From Subsaxibacter sp. CAU 1640 (GTDB taxonomy: Bacteria > Bacteroidota > Bacteroidia > Flavobacteriales > Flavobacteriaceae), in NCBI RefSeq assembly GCF_023156585.1, contig NZ_JALNMI010000005.1, positions 1 to 64,000 of the forward strand: a stretch of DNA of 64,000 bases. Direction: 5' to 3'. The position numbers and the translations under genes were made by a program. The notes under the pieces were generated by a model. It was not told the DNA's origin, did no database searches, and saw nothing but the letters and a program-made list of their open reading frames with translations. Every line of letters starts with the position of its first letter. The stretch's first letter is position 1. Shown here one piece after another: positions 24,585 to 34,510 of this stretch.

Positions 24585-25652
24585 ATGAAGAAAAGATATA
24601 TACTCTATTTTATTATCGTCGGAGGTTTAACGGCCTTAATTATCCATAGAGTACTTGCCAACAAGAAAATCAATGATAAAGGAAGCGACAAAAAAATGAA
24701 TGTTGCAATGTCTGTTCAAGGAATGGTTCTCAAACCTGAAACCTTTGAAGATAATCTATCATTGTCAGGAAGTTTGGAAGCCAATGAAGAAATTGATATC
24801 CGAAGTGAAATTTCTGGAGTTGTGGAGAGCATTAATTTTGAAGAAGGTGCAAAGGTTTCCATAGGACAAGTTTTGTTTAGAGTTAATGGTATAGAACTTC
24901 AGGCCCAATTGTCAAAAGCAAAAACTGCACAACAATTGGCATCTGAAAATCAAAGAAGAGCAAAATTATTACTGGAAAAACAAGCTATCAGTCAAGAGGA
25001 GTACGATATTTCGAATGCAGATTTTGAATCTGCAAAAGCAGAGTCGCAATTGATTGCTGCACAGCTATCCAAAACTACAGTGAGAGCACCATTTTCCGGT
25101 ACTATCGGGTTGCGTTCCATTTCCAAGGGAACTTATGTCACGCCTACTACTCCTATTGCAAAACTTGTGAATACAAATCAATTAAAAATTACATTTTCCA
25201 TCCCAGAGAAATATGCGTCTCAAATGAAAGTAGGAAATGAACTGACATTTACTACTTCTGATTCAAAAGAGGAATATCAGGCTAAAATTTACGCCATAGA
25301 ACCACAAGTAGATGTAGCTACTCGAACTTTGAAAATGAGAGCCATTGCTGAAAACAAAGAAGGGAAATTGTATCCTGGTACTTTCGCCAATGTGCAGTTG
25401 CCTCTTGAAACGATGAATGACGCTCTGTTGGTGCCGACTGAATCATTGATACCTATTCAAAATGGTAAAGTGATTTTTGTTTCTGAAGATGGAAAAGCAA
25501 AACAAGTTGAGGTCGAAACTGGCACTAGGACTGATAGTATGGTTCGTGTGCTTTCAGGCATTAAGGCTGGCGATACGATTTTGACATCAGGTGTGATGTC
25601 GCTCAAAAATGGCACAGCTGTCAAAGTCAACCTTAACAATAGTTCTAACTGA
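24585..25652 (+). CDS. RND efflux periplasmic adaptor (membrane fusion protein)
   Basis: A 355-residue adaptor linking the inner membrane pump to TolC. The N-terminus is a signal anchor (YILYFIIVGGLTALIIHRVL) without lipobox. It is followed by the lipoyl-like half motif (IRSEISGVVESINFEEGAKVSIGQVLFRVN), a short helical hairpin (about residues 100-160), the second lipoyl half (TVRAPFSGTIGLRSISKGTYV), a beta barrel and the membrane-proximal domain ending in SGVMSLKNGTAV. First gene of an adaptor - pump - TolC operon; its stop overlaps the pump ATG by one base. Confidence 0.94.
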   Translation: MKKRYILYFIIVGGLTALIIHRVLANKKINDKGSDKKMNVAMSVQGMVLKPETFEDNLSLSGSLEANEEIDIRSEISGVVESINFEEGAKVSIGQVLFRVNGIELQAQLSKAKTAQQLASENQRRAKLLLEKQAISQEEYDISNADFESAKAESQLIAAQLSKTTVRAPFSGTIGLRSISKGTYVTPTTPIAKLVNTNQLKITFSIPEKYASQMKVGNELTFTTSDSKEEYQAKIYAIEPQVDVATRTLKMRAIAENKEGKLYPGTFANVQLPLETMNDALLVPTESLIPIQNGKVIFVSEDGKAKQVEVETGTRTDSMVRVLSGIKAGDTILTSGVMSLKNGTAVKVNLNNSSN

Positions 25653-28600
25653 TGAGTTTATCTACCTTAAGCATCAGGCGTCCAGTACTCACTATTGTGA
25701 TGAATTTGGCAATTATGCTGTTCGGAATTATCGGTTTTACTTATTTGGGTGTAAGGGAGTTTCCTTCTATCGACCCAGCCCAAATTTCCGTAAGCACTAA
25801 TTATTCAGGAGCGAACTCTGATATCATCGAGTCACAAATCACTGAACCACTTGAAAAAGCGATTAATGGTATCGATGGAATTCGAAATATCACCTCTTCG
25901 AGTAACCAAGGTTCTAGTAGAATCAATATTGAATTCAATCTAGACAAAGACCTTGAAGAAGCCGCAAATGATGTAAGGGATAAAGTTTCTCAAGCTGTTC
26001 GTAGTCTGCCGCAAGATATCGATGCGCCACCAGTAGTTTCGAAGGCTGATGCTGATTCTCGCGCTATCATTTCTATGACCGTTCAAAGTGATAACAAGAA
26101 TATTCTGGAGTTAACGGACTATGCAGACAATGTGCTTTCTCAACGTTTGCAGACCATTCCAGGAGTGAGTAGTGTTCAGATTTGGGGACAGCGCAAATAC
26201 GCTATGCGGCTTTGGATAGACCCGGTGAAATTGGCATCATATGGTGTGACGGTTGCGGAAGTGAGAGAAGCCTTGTTGTCTCAAAATGTGGAATTGCCAT
26301 CAGGGAAATTGACTGGTGCCAATACCGAATTGACGGTAAAAACTATTGGAAACTTATCAACTCAAGAAGAATTCAATAATATCATCATTTTTACGGATGA
26401 TGAAAAAGTGGTTCGTTTTAGTGATGTGGGAAATGCCACTTTGGAAGCCGAAAATATGGAAACAAAGTTGAGTGATTCTGGTCAACCTATGGTGGCAATG
26501 GCAATTGTACCACAGCCAGGAGCCAATTATGTTGCCATTGCAGATGCTTTTTATGAAGAGTTCGAAAAACTCAAAAAGGATTTGCCAAAAGATTTCAAAT
26601 TGAATGTCGTCATCGATGACACATTGTTCGTGAAAAAAGCCATTACAGAAGTGGTTGAAACATTGGCGATTTCTATTATTTTGGTGATTTTGGTCATCTA
26701 TTTCTTCTTTCGAAATTGGTCGATGGCATTACGACCATTGATTGATATTCCAGTGTCGCTGATTGCTACATTCTTCATTATGTGGATGTTTGGTTTTTCC
26801 ATTAATGTATTGACCTTGTTGGCGATTGTGTTAGCCACAGGTTTAGTTGTGGATGATGGTATTGTGGTCACGGAAAACATTTATAAAAAAGTTGAGGAAG
26901 GAATGACGCCTATTGAGGCAGCCATCAAAGGCTCCAACGAAATTTTCTTTGCAGTTATTTCTATTTCCATCACATTGGCAGCTGTTTTTCTTCCAGTCAT
27001 TTTTCTTGAAGGCTTCGTTGGAAGACTGTTTAGGGAATTCGGTATTGTCATTGGTGCAGCTGTCCTTATTTCAGCATTCGTATCCTTGTCCTTAACGCCA
27101 ATGTTGAATGCATATCTGATGAAACCAGGCAAGCAAAAGCATTCAAAATTCTATGAAGTGACCGAGCGCTATTTTGTAAAAATGAATACAGCCTATTCAA
27201 ATTCACTTCAGAATTTTATGAAGAAGAAGTGGTTGAGTTTTCCCATTCTTTTAGGGTGTATTTTAATGATTGTATTGTTTTTCAATCTGCTTCAGAAGGA
27301 AACGGCACCTTATGACGATAGAAGCTATATTCGAGTGAATGTGACTGCTCCGGAAGGCGCATCCTATGATTATATGGATCGTTTTATGAACGAAATCACC
27401 GATTTAATCAATGATTCCATTCCAGAAAAAAAGGTGAGTTTAATCATCACGTCCCCAGGATTTGGTTCAGCTTCTGTCAATAGTGGTCGTGCTATTATTT
27501 CGTTGGTTGAACCGAGCGAGCGCGAACGTTCACAAAAGGAAATTGCAGAAGATTTAACGCGTTGGACCAAAAAATTTGAGAATGCACGTTCCAGTGTTTC
27601 AGAATCTCCAACTATCGCTGTCAATAGAAGGGGAGGAATGCCTATTCAATATATCATTCAGGCACCGAATTTTGAGAAATTGAAAGAAAAGATTCCGGAG
27701 TTTATGGAAGAGGCAGAGAATCATCCAGTTTTTGCCAATACGGATGTCGATTTGAAGTTCAACAAACCAGAAATTTATGTGACGATTGATAGGGAAAAAG
27801 CTAAAACATTAGGGGTTTCGGTATTGGATGTTGCGCAAACATTACAATTGTCCTTAAGTGGTCAGCGTTTTGGATACTTTATGATGAATGGTAAGCAATA
27901 TCAAGTCATAGGTCAATTTGATAAAAAAGATAGAGATGCTCCAATGGATTTAAAATCGATGTTTGTTAAAAATGATAGAGGAGAATTGATTCAAATGGAT
28001 AATCTCGTAACTACCGAAGAGCAAAGCAGTCCACCGCAATTATATCACAACAATCGTTATATGTCTGCAACCGTTGCGGCTAGTTTGGCGCCAGGAATGA
28101 GCATTAACGACGGCATAGATGCAATGGAGTCGATTAAGGAAAAAGTCTTGGACGATTCCTTTACTACAGATTTGGGAGGAGAATCTCGAGATTTTGTAGA
28201 GAGTAGCTCTAATACGATGTTTGCCTTTGGATTGGCTTTACTGCTGATTTTCTTGATTCTTGCGGCGCAATTTGAAAGTTTCATCGACCCATTTGTAATT
28301 ATTTTGACGGTTCCTATGGCTGTGGCTGGAGCATTATTTTCACTATGGCTCTTCGGACAGACGTGGAATATTTTCAGTCAAATTGGTACCATTATGCTCA
28401 TCGGGCTGGTTACCAAAAACGGAATTTTAATAGTAGAGTTTGCAAATCAACTTCGAGAGGAAGGAATGCCTAAATATGAAGCTATTATGAAAGCATCAGA
28501 GTCAAGATTAAGACCAATTCTTATGACGAGCTTAACCATCGCTTTAGGTGCGTTGCCAATTGCTTTATCTCTTGGAGCGGCATCCACCAGTCGTATTGGA

Positions 28601-28741
28601 ATGGGTGTGGTTATCATCGGAGGAACGATGTTTGCGTTGATTTTGACCTTATTTATCATTCCTGCAATTTATATGATGTGGTCTCGCGAGAAAAAGCACA
28701 TTCCAGAATTCGATAAAATAGATAGTTATGAAAAGGCATAG
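25652..28741 (+). CDS. RND efflux pump, AcrB/HAE1 type
   Basis: A 1029-residue proton-driven inner membrane exporter with twelve helices and two large periplasmic loops. It starts SLSTLSIRRPVLTIVMNLAIMLFGIIG. Helix 4 carries the proton-relay Asp pair in GLVVDDGIVVTENI, and helix 10 the Lys in GLVTKNGILIVEFANQLRE, the HAE1 (drug/hydrophobe) rather than heavy-metal form. The substrate is unknown. No TetR-type repressor is adjacent, unlike many efflux operons. The gene overlaps tolC-like by 14 bp. Confidence 0.95.
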   Translation: MSLSTLSIRRPVLTIVMNLAIMLFGIIGFTYLGVREFPSIDPAQISVSTNYSGANSDIIESQITEPLEKAINGIDGIRNITSSSNQGSSRINIEFNLDKDLEEAANDVRDKVSQAVRSLPQDIDAPPVVSKADADSRAIISMTVQSDNKNILELTDYADNVLSQRLQTIPGVSSVQIWGQRKYAMRLWIDPVKLASYGVTVAEVREALLSQNVELPSGKLTGANTELTVKTIGNLSTQEEFNNIIIFTDDEKVVRFSDVGNATLEAENMETKLSDSGQPMVAMAIVPQPGANYVAIADAFYEEFEKLKKDLPKDFKLNVVIDDTLFVKKAITEVVETLAISIILVILVIYFFFRNWSMALRPLIDIPVSLIATFFIMWMFGFSINVLTLLAIVLATGLVVDDGIVVTENIYKKVEEGMTPIEAAIKGSNEIFFAVISISITLAAVFLPVIFLEGFVGRLFREFGIVIGAAVLISAFVSLSLTPMLNAYLMKPGKQKHSKFYEVTERYFVKMNTAYSNSLQNFMKKKWLSFPILLGCILMIVLFFNLLQKETAPYDDRSYIRVNVTAPEGASYDYMDRFMNEITDLINDSIPEKKVSLIITSPGFGSASVNSGRAIISLVEPSERERSQKEIAEDLTRWTKKFENARSSVSESPTIAVNRRGGMPIQYIIQAPNFEKLKEKIPEFMEEAENHPVFANTDVDLKFNKPEIYVTIDREKAKTLGVSVLDVAQTLQLSLSGQRFGYFMMNGKQYQVIGQFDKKDRDAPMDLKSMFVKNDRGELIQMDNLVTTEEQSSPPQLYHNNRYMSATVAASLAPGMSINDGIDAMESIKEKVLDDSFTTDLGGESRDFVESSSNTMFAFGLALLLIFLILAAQFESFIDPFVIILTVPMAVAGALFSLWLFGQTWNIFSQIGTIMLIGLVTKNGILIVEFANQLREEGMPKYEAIMKASESRLRPILMTSLTIALGALPIALSLGAASTSRIGMGVVIIGGTMFALILTLFIIPAIYMMWSREKKHIPEFDKIDSYEKA

Positions 28742-30044
28742 GTTTCTTTCTATCCATATTAGTGTCTTTTTGATGTGCTTTAATCTTCATATGAAGGGTC
28801 AAGAATTATTGACATTGGAAGAAGCTGTTCAGGTTGCTTTGGAAAACAACTACGAAATTCGATTGGCAACAAATGATTTAAAAATTGATGAAACATCCGT
28901 CAGTCCTGGTCTCGCTGGAATGTTGCCAAGGGTTGTTGCATCTGCCACTAAAAATAATAGTACTCAAAACATTTCACAAGTACGTTCTGATGGTACGTTG
29001 AGAGAGCTCGATAATGCCAGAAATAACAATCTCAATTATGGTGTCAATCTAGATTGGACAATTTTTGATGGCTTAAGTATGTTTGCGCGTTATGACCAAT
29101 TGAAAGAGCTCGAGAAACTTGGCGAAGCCGAATTGCAAAGTACGATTCTCAACCGTGTAAGCGATGTGATGAATGTGTATTTTGATTTGGTACAGCAGCA
29201 GCAGCAATTGATAGCGTTGGATAGTAGTTTGGTGATTTCGCAGCAAAGAGTTGAATTGGCTGATAATCGATTCAGTATAGGAAAAGCCTCAAAACTGGAA
29301 GTGCTAAATGCACAAGTCGATTTAAATACTGACAGAACCTTGTACATTCGACAGAATGAATTATTTGCCAACACTAAAATACGATTGAACGAAATTTTGG
29401 CTCGTGATACAAAAATCGATTTTAAGGTTGAAGATGAGATGTTGATAAGTGAAAACCTGCTGCTTGCTGATTTGGAACGTCTTGCGCAAGAGCAGAATCC
29501 AGAATTGCAGATGCAACTCATCAATAAGCGTATTGCAGAATTGGAATTGAAGGAAATCAAAGGCAATCGTTTTCCTGTTATTTCTGCTAATACTGGTTAT
29601 AACTTCAGCGAATCAGAGAACAGTTTGGGCTTTACCACACAGAACAATGCACAAGGTTGGAACTATGGTTTCACGGCAAGTATCGATATTTTTAACGGTT
29701 CCAATCAAAATAGAAACGAGAAAATTGCTAAAATCCAATTGGAGAATTCTACCATCGCGATTGAACAACAAACACAAACACTGAAGTCGCAATTGGCATC
29801 AGCATTTCAGACCTATTTGTCAAATATGAGTTTGATAGAATTGGAAACCAATAATGAAGAAATTGCAAAGGAAAACCTAGATATTACACTTGCCAAGTAT
29901 AGAATAGGAACCATTCCAACCATTGAATTCAGGACTGCCCAACTTAATTATATCAATGCACAATTGAGATTGAGCAATGCCAAATACGAAGCGAAACTGT
30001 CTGAAATCGCCTTAAAGCAATTGGCTGGGAATTTATCTTTGTGA
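28728..30044 (+). CDS. TolC-family outer membrane efflux protein
   Basis: A 438-residue protein with an N-terminal signal (HISVFLMCFNLHMKG, then QELLTLEEAVQVALENNYEI). The two structural repeats show the typical long helices: YFDLVQQQQQLIALDSSLVISQQRVELADNRFSIGKASKLEVLNAQVDLN and, near the end, NLDITLAKYRIGTIPTIEFRTAQLNYINAQLRLSNAKYEAKLSE. It forms the outer channel of the tripartite pump. Convergent with dsbD, whose stop is 5 bp away; no clear terminator between them. Confidence 0.94.
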   Translation: MKRHRFLSIHISVFLMCFNLHMKGQELLTLEEAVQVALENNYEIRLATNDLKIDETSVSPGLAGMLPRVVASATKNNSTQNISQVRSDGTLRELDNARNNNLNYGVNLDWTIFDGLSMFARYDQLKELEKLGEAELQSTILNRVSDVMNVYFDLVQQQQQLIALDSSLVISQQRVELADNRFSIGKASKLEVLNAQVDLNTDRTLYIRQNELFANTKIRLNEILARDTKIDFKVEDEMLISENLLLADLERLAQEQNPELQMQLINKRIAELELKEIKGNRFPVISANTGYNFSESENSLGFTTQNNAQGWNYGFTASIDIFNGSNQNRNEKIAKIQLENSTIAIEQQTQTLKSQLASAFQTYLSNMSLIELETNNEEIAKENLDITLAKYRIGTIPTIEFRTAQLNYINAQLRLSNAKYEAKLSEIALKQLAGNLSL

Positions 30045-30048
30045 TATA

Positions 30049-32046
30049 TTAATTTTTGAAATTTTCGATTCCTAATTTCAACCATTCATAATACTCATCA
30101 GCATCAGGAGTATATCCAACTGGTTCAATAAGGTTTTGTTCGTCGTGGCTCATCAATACATAAAAAGGTTGTGTATTGGTTTTATATCGAATAGTTTGAA
30201 ATTCGCTCCATTTTTGACCGATGTATTTCAATTTTTTTCCTGGTTTCAATTGAGATTCAACAACGTCATCTTCCTCAAGCGGACGCTTATCATCCACATA
30301 TAAAGAAATCAAAACCACCTCGTTTTTAAGGATATTCAAAACTTGGTCCTCAACCCAAACATTCTGCTCCATTTTTCTGCAGTTAACGCAAGCCCAACCT
30401 GTAAAATCAATCATTACAGGTTTTCCAACTTCTTTCGCGTAAGCTAAACCTTTATCATAATCATTGAATGCCAAAATTTGATGAGGTGCCAATAGATGTG
30501 CGCCTTCAGGAAGTTCTTCGTGTTCACTTCCAATAATTCCGCCTCCCACTTTAGAATTACCAACACCATAAGGAGATTCAGCATAATCAAGTGGAGGAGG
30601 GAAAGCACTAATTAGATTTAGAGGTGCACCCCAAAGTCCCGGAATCATATAAACTGTGAAAGACAGTACTAATAGACCCAAACTCAATCGGCCAACAGAA
30701 ATATGAGTTAGAGGTGAGTCGTGAGGCAATTTGATTTTTCCAAATAGATATAAAGCCAAAGTTCCGAAAATGGCAATCCAAATGGCAATAAAGACTTCTC
30801 TTTCCAATATGTGTAATTGCAATACCAAATCTGCTTGCGACAAGAATTTAAAGGCAAGAGCCAATTCCAAAAATCCTAGAAATACTTTTACCGTATTGAG
30901 CCATCCACCAGATTTTGGTAGAGAATTGAGCCATCCTGGAAATGCTGCAAATAAAGCAAAGGGCAATGCGATTGCTAATGAAAACCCCAACATTCCTATT
31001 ATTGGAGCGATACCACCTTTAGAGGCTGCTTCAACCAGCAAAGTTCCAACAATTGGTCCAGTGCAAGAAAACGAAACGATCGCCAAGGCCAAGGCCATAA
31101 AAAAGATGCCAATCATTCCGCCTTTATCAGCTTGCTGGTCTACTTTATTTGCCCATTTATTTGGTAGCATAATTTCAAATGCACCCAAAAATGAAAATGC
31201 AAATACCAAAAGTAACAAGAAGAAAATAAGATTGAACCAAACATTCGTTGCAAGTGCATTTAGTGCATCAGCACCAAAAATTGCAGTGACTGCTGTGCCG
31301 AGCAATACGTAAATAATGATGATGCAAATCCCATAAATAATTGCATTTCGAATTCCGACAGCCTTATTTTTACTCTGCTTGGTGAAAAAACTTACTGTCA
31401 TTGGAATCATTGGAAAAACGCAAGGCGTCAATAATGCAGCAAAACCTGATAGAAAAGCGATGATAAAGATGGTCCAAAGACCTTTTTCTTCAGTTTTTTT
31501 TTCCTCCTTTTTGATGTCCTTAACAACTTCTTTTTCTGGTTTTTGAAAATCAATGGCACCAAACGAGCCTTCATTTTTTTCAACCACTTTTGCATTAGAA
31601 AGGTCGAACTCTAAATCTACATAAGTTGGAGCAAGGCATCTTTCATCATCACATACCATAAACTCAACCTCACCTTTTATGATAGAGAGTTCTTTGTTTA
31701 ATACTTTAATTCTTTGTCTAAAATCTGCCTTTTTCTCAAAGAACTTTATTTTCATTTGAAAAACAGGGTCATCAACTGTTTTTCCATTTTCTTCGGCAAC
31801 GGAGTCGATTAACTCATATTTGTCATTGGATGTAAATGAGAATAACGTCGGGATCGGTCCATTGTCCGGGACATTTTGAGAATATAGATGCCAACCCTTA
31901 TCTATGGTGGCTGTACTTATCAAGGTGTATTCGGTGTCAGAATTTTTTTCTACGGAAGTTATCCATTTTACAGGTTTCAAAACTTGTGATTGAACCGAAA
32001 AAAAAGAACAAAACACTATAAGTAAAGCAGCTATTTTAAGTTTCAT
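30049..32046 (-). CDS. dsbD: DsbD-like thiol:disulfide interchange protein
   Basis: A 665-residue membrane protein that passes reducing power from cytosol to periplasm. After the signal peptide (residues 1-20) is the alpha domain with its Cys pair in CDDERC (residues about 132-137). Residues about 195-450 form the eight-helix core with the Cys in [16 protein letters not shown] and [12 protein letters not shown] further helix region and a thioredoxin-like gamma domain with [10 protein letters not shown] (Cys about 551 and 554) close the protein. Domain order is full length. It has its own -7 box at 32083-32090. Confidence 0.93.
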   Translation of the reverse strand: MKLKIAALLIVFCSFFSVQSQVLKPVKWITSVEKNSDTEYTLISTATIDKGWHLYSQNVPDNGPIPTLFSFTSNDKYELIDSVAEENGKTVDDPVFQMKIKFFEKKADFRQRIKVLNKELSIIKGEVEFMVCDDERCLAPTYVDLEFDLSNAKVVEKNEGSFGAIDFQKPEKEVVKDIKKEEKKTEEKGLWTIFIIAFLSGFAALLTPCVFPMIPMTVSFFTKQSKNKAVGIRNAIIYGICIIIIYVLLGTAVTAIFGADALNALATNVWFNLIFFLLLLVFAFSFLGAFEIMLPNKWANKVDQQADKGGMIGIFFMALALAIVSFSCTGPIVGTLLVEAASKGGIAPIIGMLGFSLAIALPFALFAAFPGWLNSLPKSGGWLNTVKVFLGFLELALAFKFLSQADLVLQLHILEREVFIAIWIAIFGTLALYLFGKIKLPHDSPLTHISVGRLSLGLLVLSFTVYMIPGLWGAPLNLISAFPPPLDYAESPYGVGNSKVGGGIIGSEHEELPEGAHLLAPHQILAFNDYDKGLAYAKEVGKPVMIDFTGWACVNCRKMEQNVWVEDQVLNILKNEVVLISLYVDDKRPLEEDDVVESQLKPGKKLKYIGQKWSEFQTIRYKTNTQPFYVLMSHDEQNLIEPVGYTPDADEYYEWLKLGIENFKN

Positions 32047-32082
32047 TAGTTAGTATGGGTAATTAAAAATGTTGCACAATCG

Positions 32083-32090
32083 CAAAAATA
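32083..32090 (-). promoter_or_regulatory. -7 box for dsbD
   Basis: The minus strand reads TATTTTTG, 36 bp before the start codon. Confidence 0.55.
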
Positions 32091-32192
32091 CGATATTTAA
32101 TGAGAGCTTAAAAATCCTTATAAACTTGAAATAATAGCGTTAAGAGGATGCTAAAATTTGGTGCTTAATATAATGAAGAATATGATGATCAT

Positions 32193-32345
32193 TTAATCAA
32201 GAGCATTTTTTGTAACATAAGAGCGCCAACCGATGATGGCCAATTGGAATTTTGAAGCTTTTGATAAATCCAATTGTCGCTTGGTATAGCTTGGTAAAAC
32301 AGCTTTATTGAGTTTTGCCAAAAATTTAAAAAATGCTTTTTTCAT
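32193..32345 (-). CDS. 50-residue basic protein (small flavobacterial family)
   Basis: The reading frame ATG (32343-32345) to TAA encodes 50 residues, opening MKKAFFKFLAKLNKAVLPSY and continuing through TKRQLDLSKASKFQLAIIGW to a final NALD. It is basic, with a central amphipathic helix and an aromatic C-terminal part. From memory, close relatives with the AVLPSYTK and FQLAIxGWR words occur in many Flavobacteriaceae, sometimes misnamed SsrA-binding protein; this cannot be checked here. The role is unknown. It lies 146 bp upstream of dsbD on the same strand and divergent from the endonuclease gene. Confidence 0.75.
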   Translation of the reverse strand: MKKAFFKFLAKLNKAVLPSYTKRQLDLSKASKFQLAIIGWRSYVTKNALD

Positions 32346-32442
32346 AGTCGAGAAACATTGATGTAAAGTTAGCTAATTAACCTCAAACTGTTAAATTGAT
32401 GATTTAATAAAGTCTAAAATAAGGGATGTTGAGTCACTTCCG

Positions 32443-32450
32443 TATCTTTG
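32443..32450 (+). promoter_or_regulatory. -7 box for the endonuclease gene
   Basis: TATCTTTG is perfect and lies 14 bp upstream of ATG 32465, so the earlier in-frame ATG at 32426 cannot be in the transcript. Confidence 0.65.
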
Positions 32451-32464
32451 GAAAAAATAGAAAT

Positions 32465-34441
32465 ATGAATAGAATAATTACTTTTTTAATCATTGTCTTC
32501 GTTACGCAACTCGGTTTTGGGCAAATTTTGCGCATCAATGAGTTGGATTGCGATACGCCAGGCACTGATGACAAAGAATTCGTAGAATTAAAATCTCAAA
32601 CGCCAAATTTCCCTTTAGATGGTTATGTTGTTGTGTTCTTCAATGGTTCAACTTCTGGAGGCAATATGAGTTATTTGGCTTTGGACCTTGATGGTTATGA
32701 GACTGACATCAATGGTCTTTTGTTGATTGGAAGTACAACTGTTTCACCGTTTCCACAATACATTATTCCTCAAAATGTGATACAAAATGGAGCAGATGCA
32801 GTGGCTATTTATCAAGCAGATGAAATCGATTTTGAAGAACCTGTCTTGGCATATGTTGATGAGACATTGATTGATGTAATGCTTTATCAAACAAACGATA
32901 GTGACGGACAAGGATTGTTGACAATTTTTTCTGAATTTGACCCTACTATTACAATTCTCAATGAAGGTGCAGGAAATAACACTAATTCCATTCAACTTGA
33001 TAATGGAAATAATGATATGGGTTATTTGGTACAGGCGCCGACACCACGTCGGTTGAACGACGGAAGTGGTGTGGTTTTGAACGGAATTTTGATGACACTT
33101 TCACAAACGATGTACAATGAAGGTGAGAGTTTTGATATCGTTTTTACATCAGAGCAAAATGTTACAGAAGACTTGAATTTCACATTGAATTTGAACAATG
33201 GTACTTTTGATGCGTCTGACTTTACGGGAAATACTTCCATAACAATTCCAAACGGTTCAAATACAGCAACAACAACGATTACATTAGTAGATGATACGTT
33301 GGATGAAGGCGATGAAGAAATGGTCATTAGAGTAACTGGTTTGCCACCAACATTTTCTGCCCTCAACAATAATCTTCGCATCAGAGCTGTGGATAATGAT
33401 TTTACCGTGGCATCTTTCGGTACGCCTATCAATCCAACATACGGAATAGTTGAAAGCACACAACCTGATGGTTATTACGATAGTTTAGAAGGATTTGCTG
33501 ATAATGCTTTGAGGCAAGGTATTCAGAGCATTATTGCTGAAGAAGGTGTGGTAAGGGCGCAAACTTATGCGGACATTGTGGATATTTTAAAAGAGGCTGA
33601 CCAAAATCCAGAAAACAGCAACCAAGTTTGGTTGGTCTATAAGGAAATAGGAAGAGCAAAGCTGGATTATCAAACAACATCGAGCAATATTGGCAAATGG
33701 AACAGAGAACACACCTATCCGCGTTCGAGAGGTGGATTTAACAATATTGAAGCTGACGATATTGCTGATGGCAGAGACATTTTTTGGAACACTACAGCCG
33801 ACTCTTTGCGACACGGAAATTCTGATGCCCACGCGTTGAGAGCTGTTGATGGACCAGAGAATAGCTCACGAGGCAACCAACATTATGGTCAGTATAATGG
33901 CCCAATGGGAACACTCGGCGGATTCAAAGGCGATGTTGCTAGAAGTGTTCTTTATATGGAATTGCGCTATAACGGATTACAGGTTGTAAACGGTTTTCCT
34001 GAAGGTACGGTTGGTCAGTTGGGAGATTTAGCGACACTTTTGGATTGGCACCGTAACGATCCACCTGATGATTTTGAAATGAATCGTAACAATGTGGTTT
34101 ACACTTGGCAATTCAACAGAAATCCACTGATTGACCATCCTGATTTGGTAGAATATATTTGGGGAACGAATGTAGGAGATCCTTGGAATCCAAACCTGAA
34201 TGTCGATGAGGTAAATGATTTGGCGGTCAAGATATTTCCAAATCCAAGTAATGGTACGATAAACTTTTTAGGAATTCGCAACAATACATTCGTAGACATT
34301 TTTTCTACAGACGGAAGAAAATTATCAAGCTTCAATTTGGAGGGAGATAGATCTATTGATTTAAATCTAAAAAGTGGTCTATATCTGATGCAAATCTCTT
34401 CGGAAGGAAAAATTATCTCAAAGAAATTAATCATCAATTGA
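32465..34441 (+). CDS. Secreted endonuclease I-family nuclease with T9SS type A sorting domain
   Basis: A 658-residue secreted protein. A signal peptide (MNRIITFLIIVFVTQLGFG, cleavage before QI) is followed by a lamin-tail-like domain (ILRINELDCDTPGTDDKEFVEL), a Calx-beta-like domain (about residues 210-310; VDDTLDEGDEEMVIRVTGL), and the endonuclease I domain with the catalytic NREHTYPRS (His about residue 416) and the RGNQHYGQY block. It ends with a type A sorting domain (KIFPNPSNGTINFLG ... GLYLMQISSEG). It probably degrades extracellular DNA for nutrients. The start follows the -7 box at 32443. Confidence 0.92.
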   Translation: MNRIITFLIIVFVTQLGFGQILRINELDCDTPGTDDKEFVELKSQTPNFPLDGYVVVFFNGSTSGGNMSYLALDLDGYETDINGLLLIGSTTVSPFPQYIIPQNVIQNGADAVAIYQADEIDFEEPVLAYVDETLIDVMLYQTNDSDGQGLLTIFSEFDPTITILNEGAGNNTNSIQLDNGNNDMGYLVQAPTPRRLNDGSGVVLNGILMTLSQTMYNEGESFDIVFTSEQNVTEDLNFTLNLNNGTFDASDFTGNTSITIPNGSNTATTTITLVDDTLDEGDEEMVIRVTGLPPTFSALNNNLRIRAVDNDFTVASFGTPINPTYGIVESTQPDGYYDSLEGFADNALRQGIQSIIAEEGVVRAQTYADIVDILKEADQNPENSNQVWLVYKEIGRAKLDYQTTSSNIGKWNREHTYPRSRGGFNNIEADDIADGRDIFWNTTADSLRHGNSDAHALRAVDGPENSSRGNQHYGQYNGPMGTLGGFKGDVARSVLYMELRYNGLQVVNGFPEGTVGQLGDLATLLDWHRNDPPDDFEMNRNNVVYTWQFNRNPLIDHPDLVEYIWGTNVGDPWNPNLNVDEVNDLAVKIFPNPSNGTINFLGIRNNTFVDIFSTDGRKLSSFNLEGDRSIDLNLKSGLYLMQISSEGKIISKKLIIN

Positions 34442-34460
34442 ATGAAAACTTAATGAAATA

Positions 34461-34496
34461 AAAAAGCCCAAATCCTTAATAGAATTTGGGCTTTTT
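34461..34496. terminator. Bidirectional terminator
   Basis: A 13-bp stem (AAAAAGCCCAAAT / ATTTGGGCTTTTT) between the convergent endonuclease and BlaR/M56 genes. Confidence 0.85.
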
Positions 34497-34510
34497 CGTT
34501 TGGTTGGTTG

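Noticed and set aside
32426-32464. Earlier ATG for the endonuclease gene
   Set aside because: It lies upstream of the perfect -7 box and would spoil the signal peptide.
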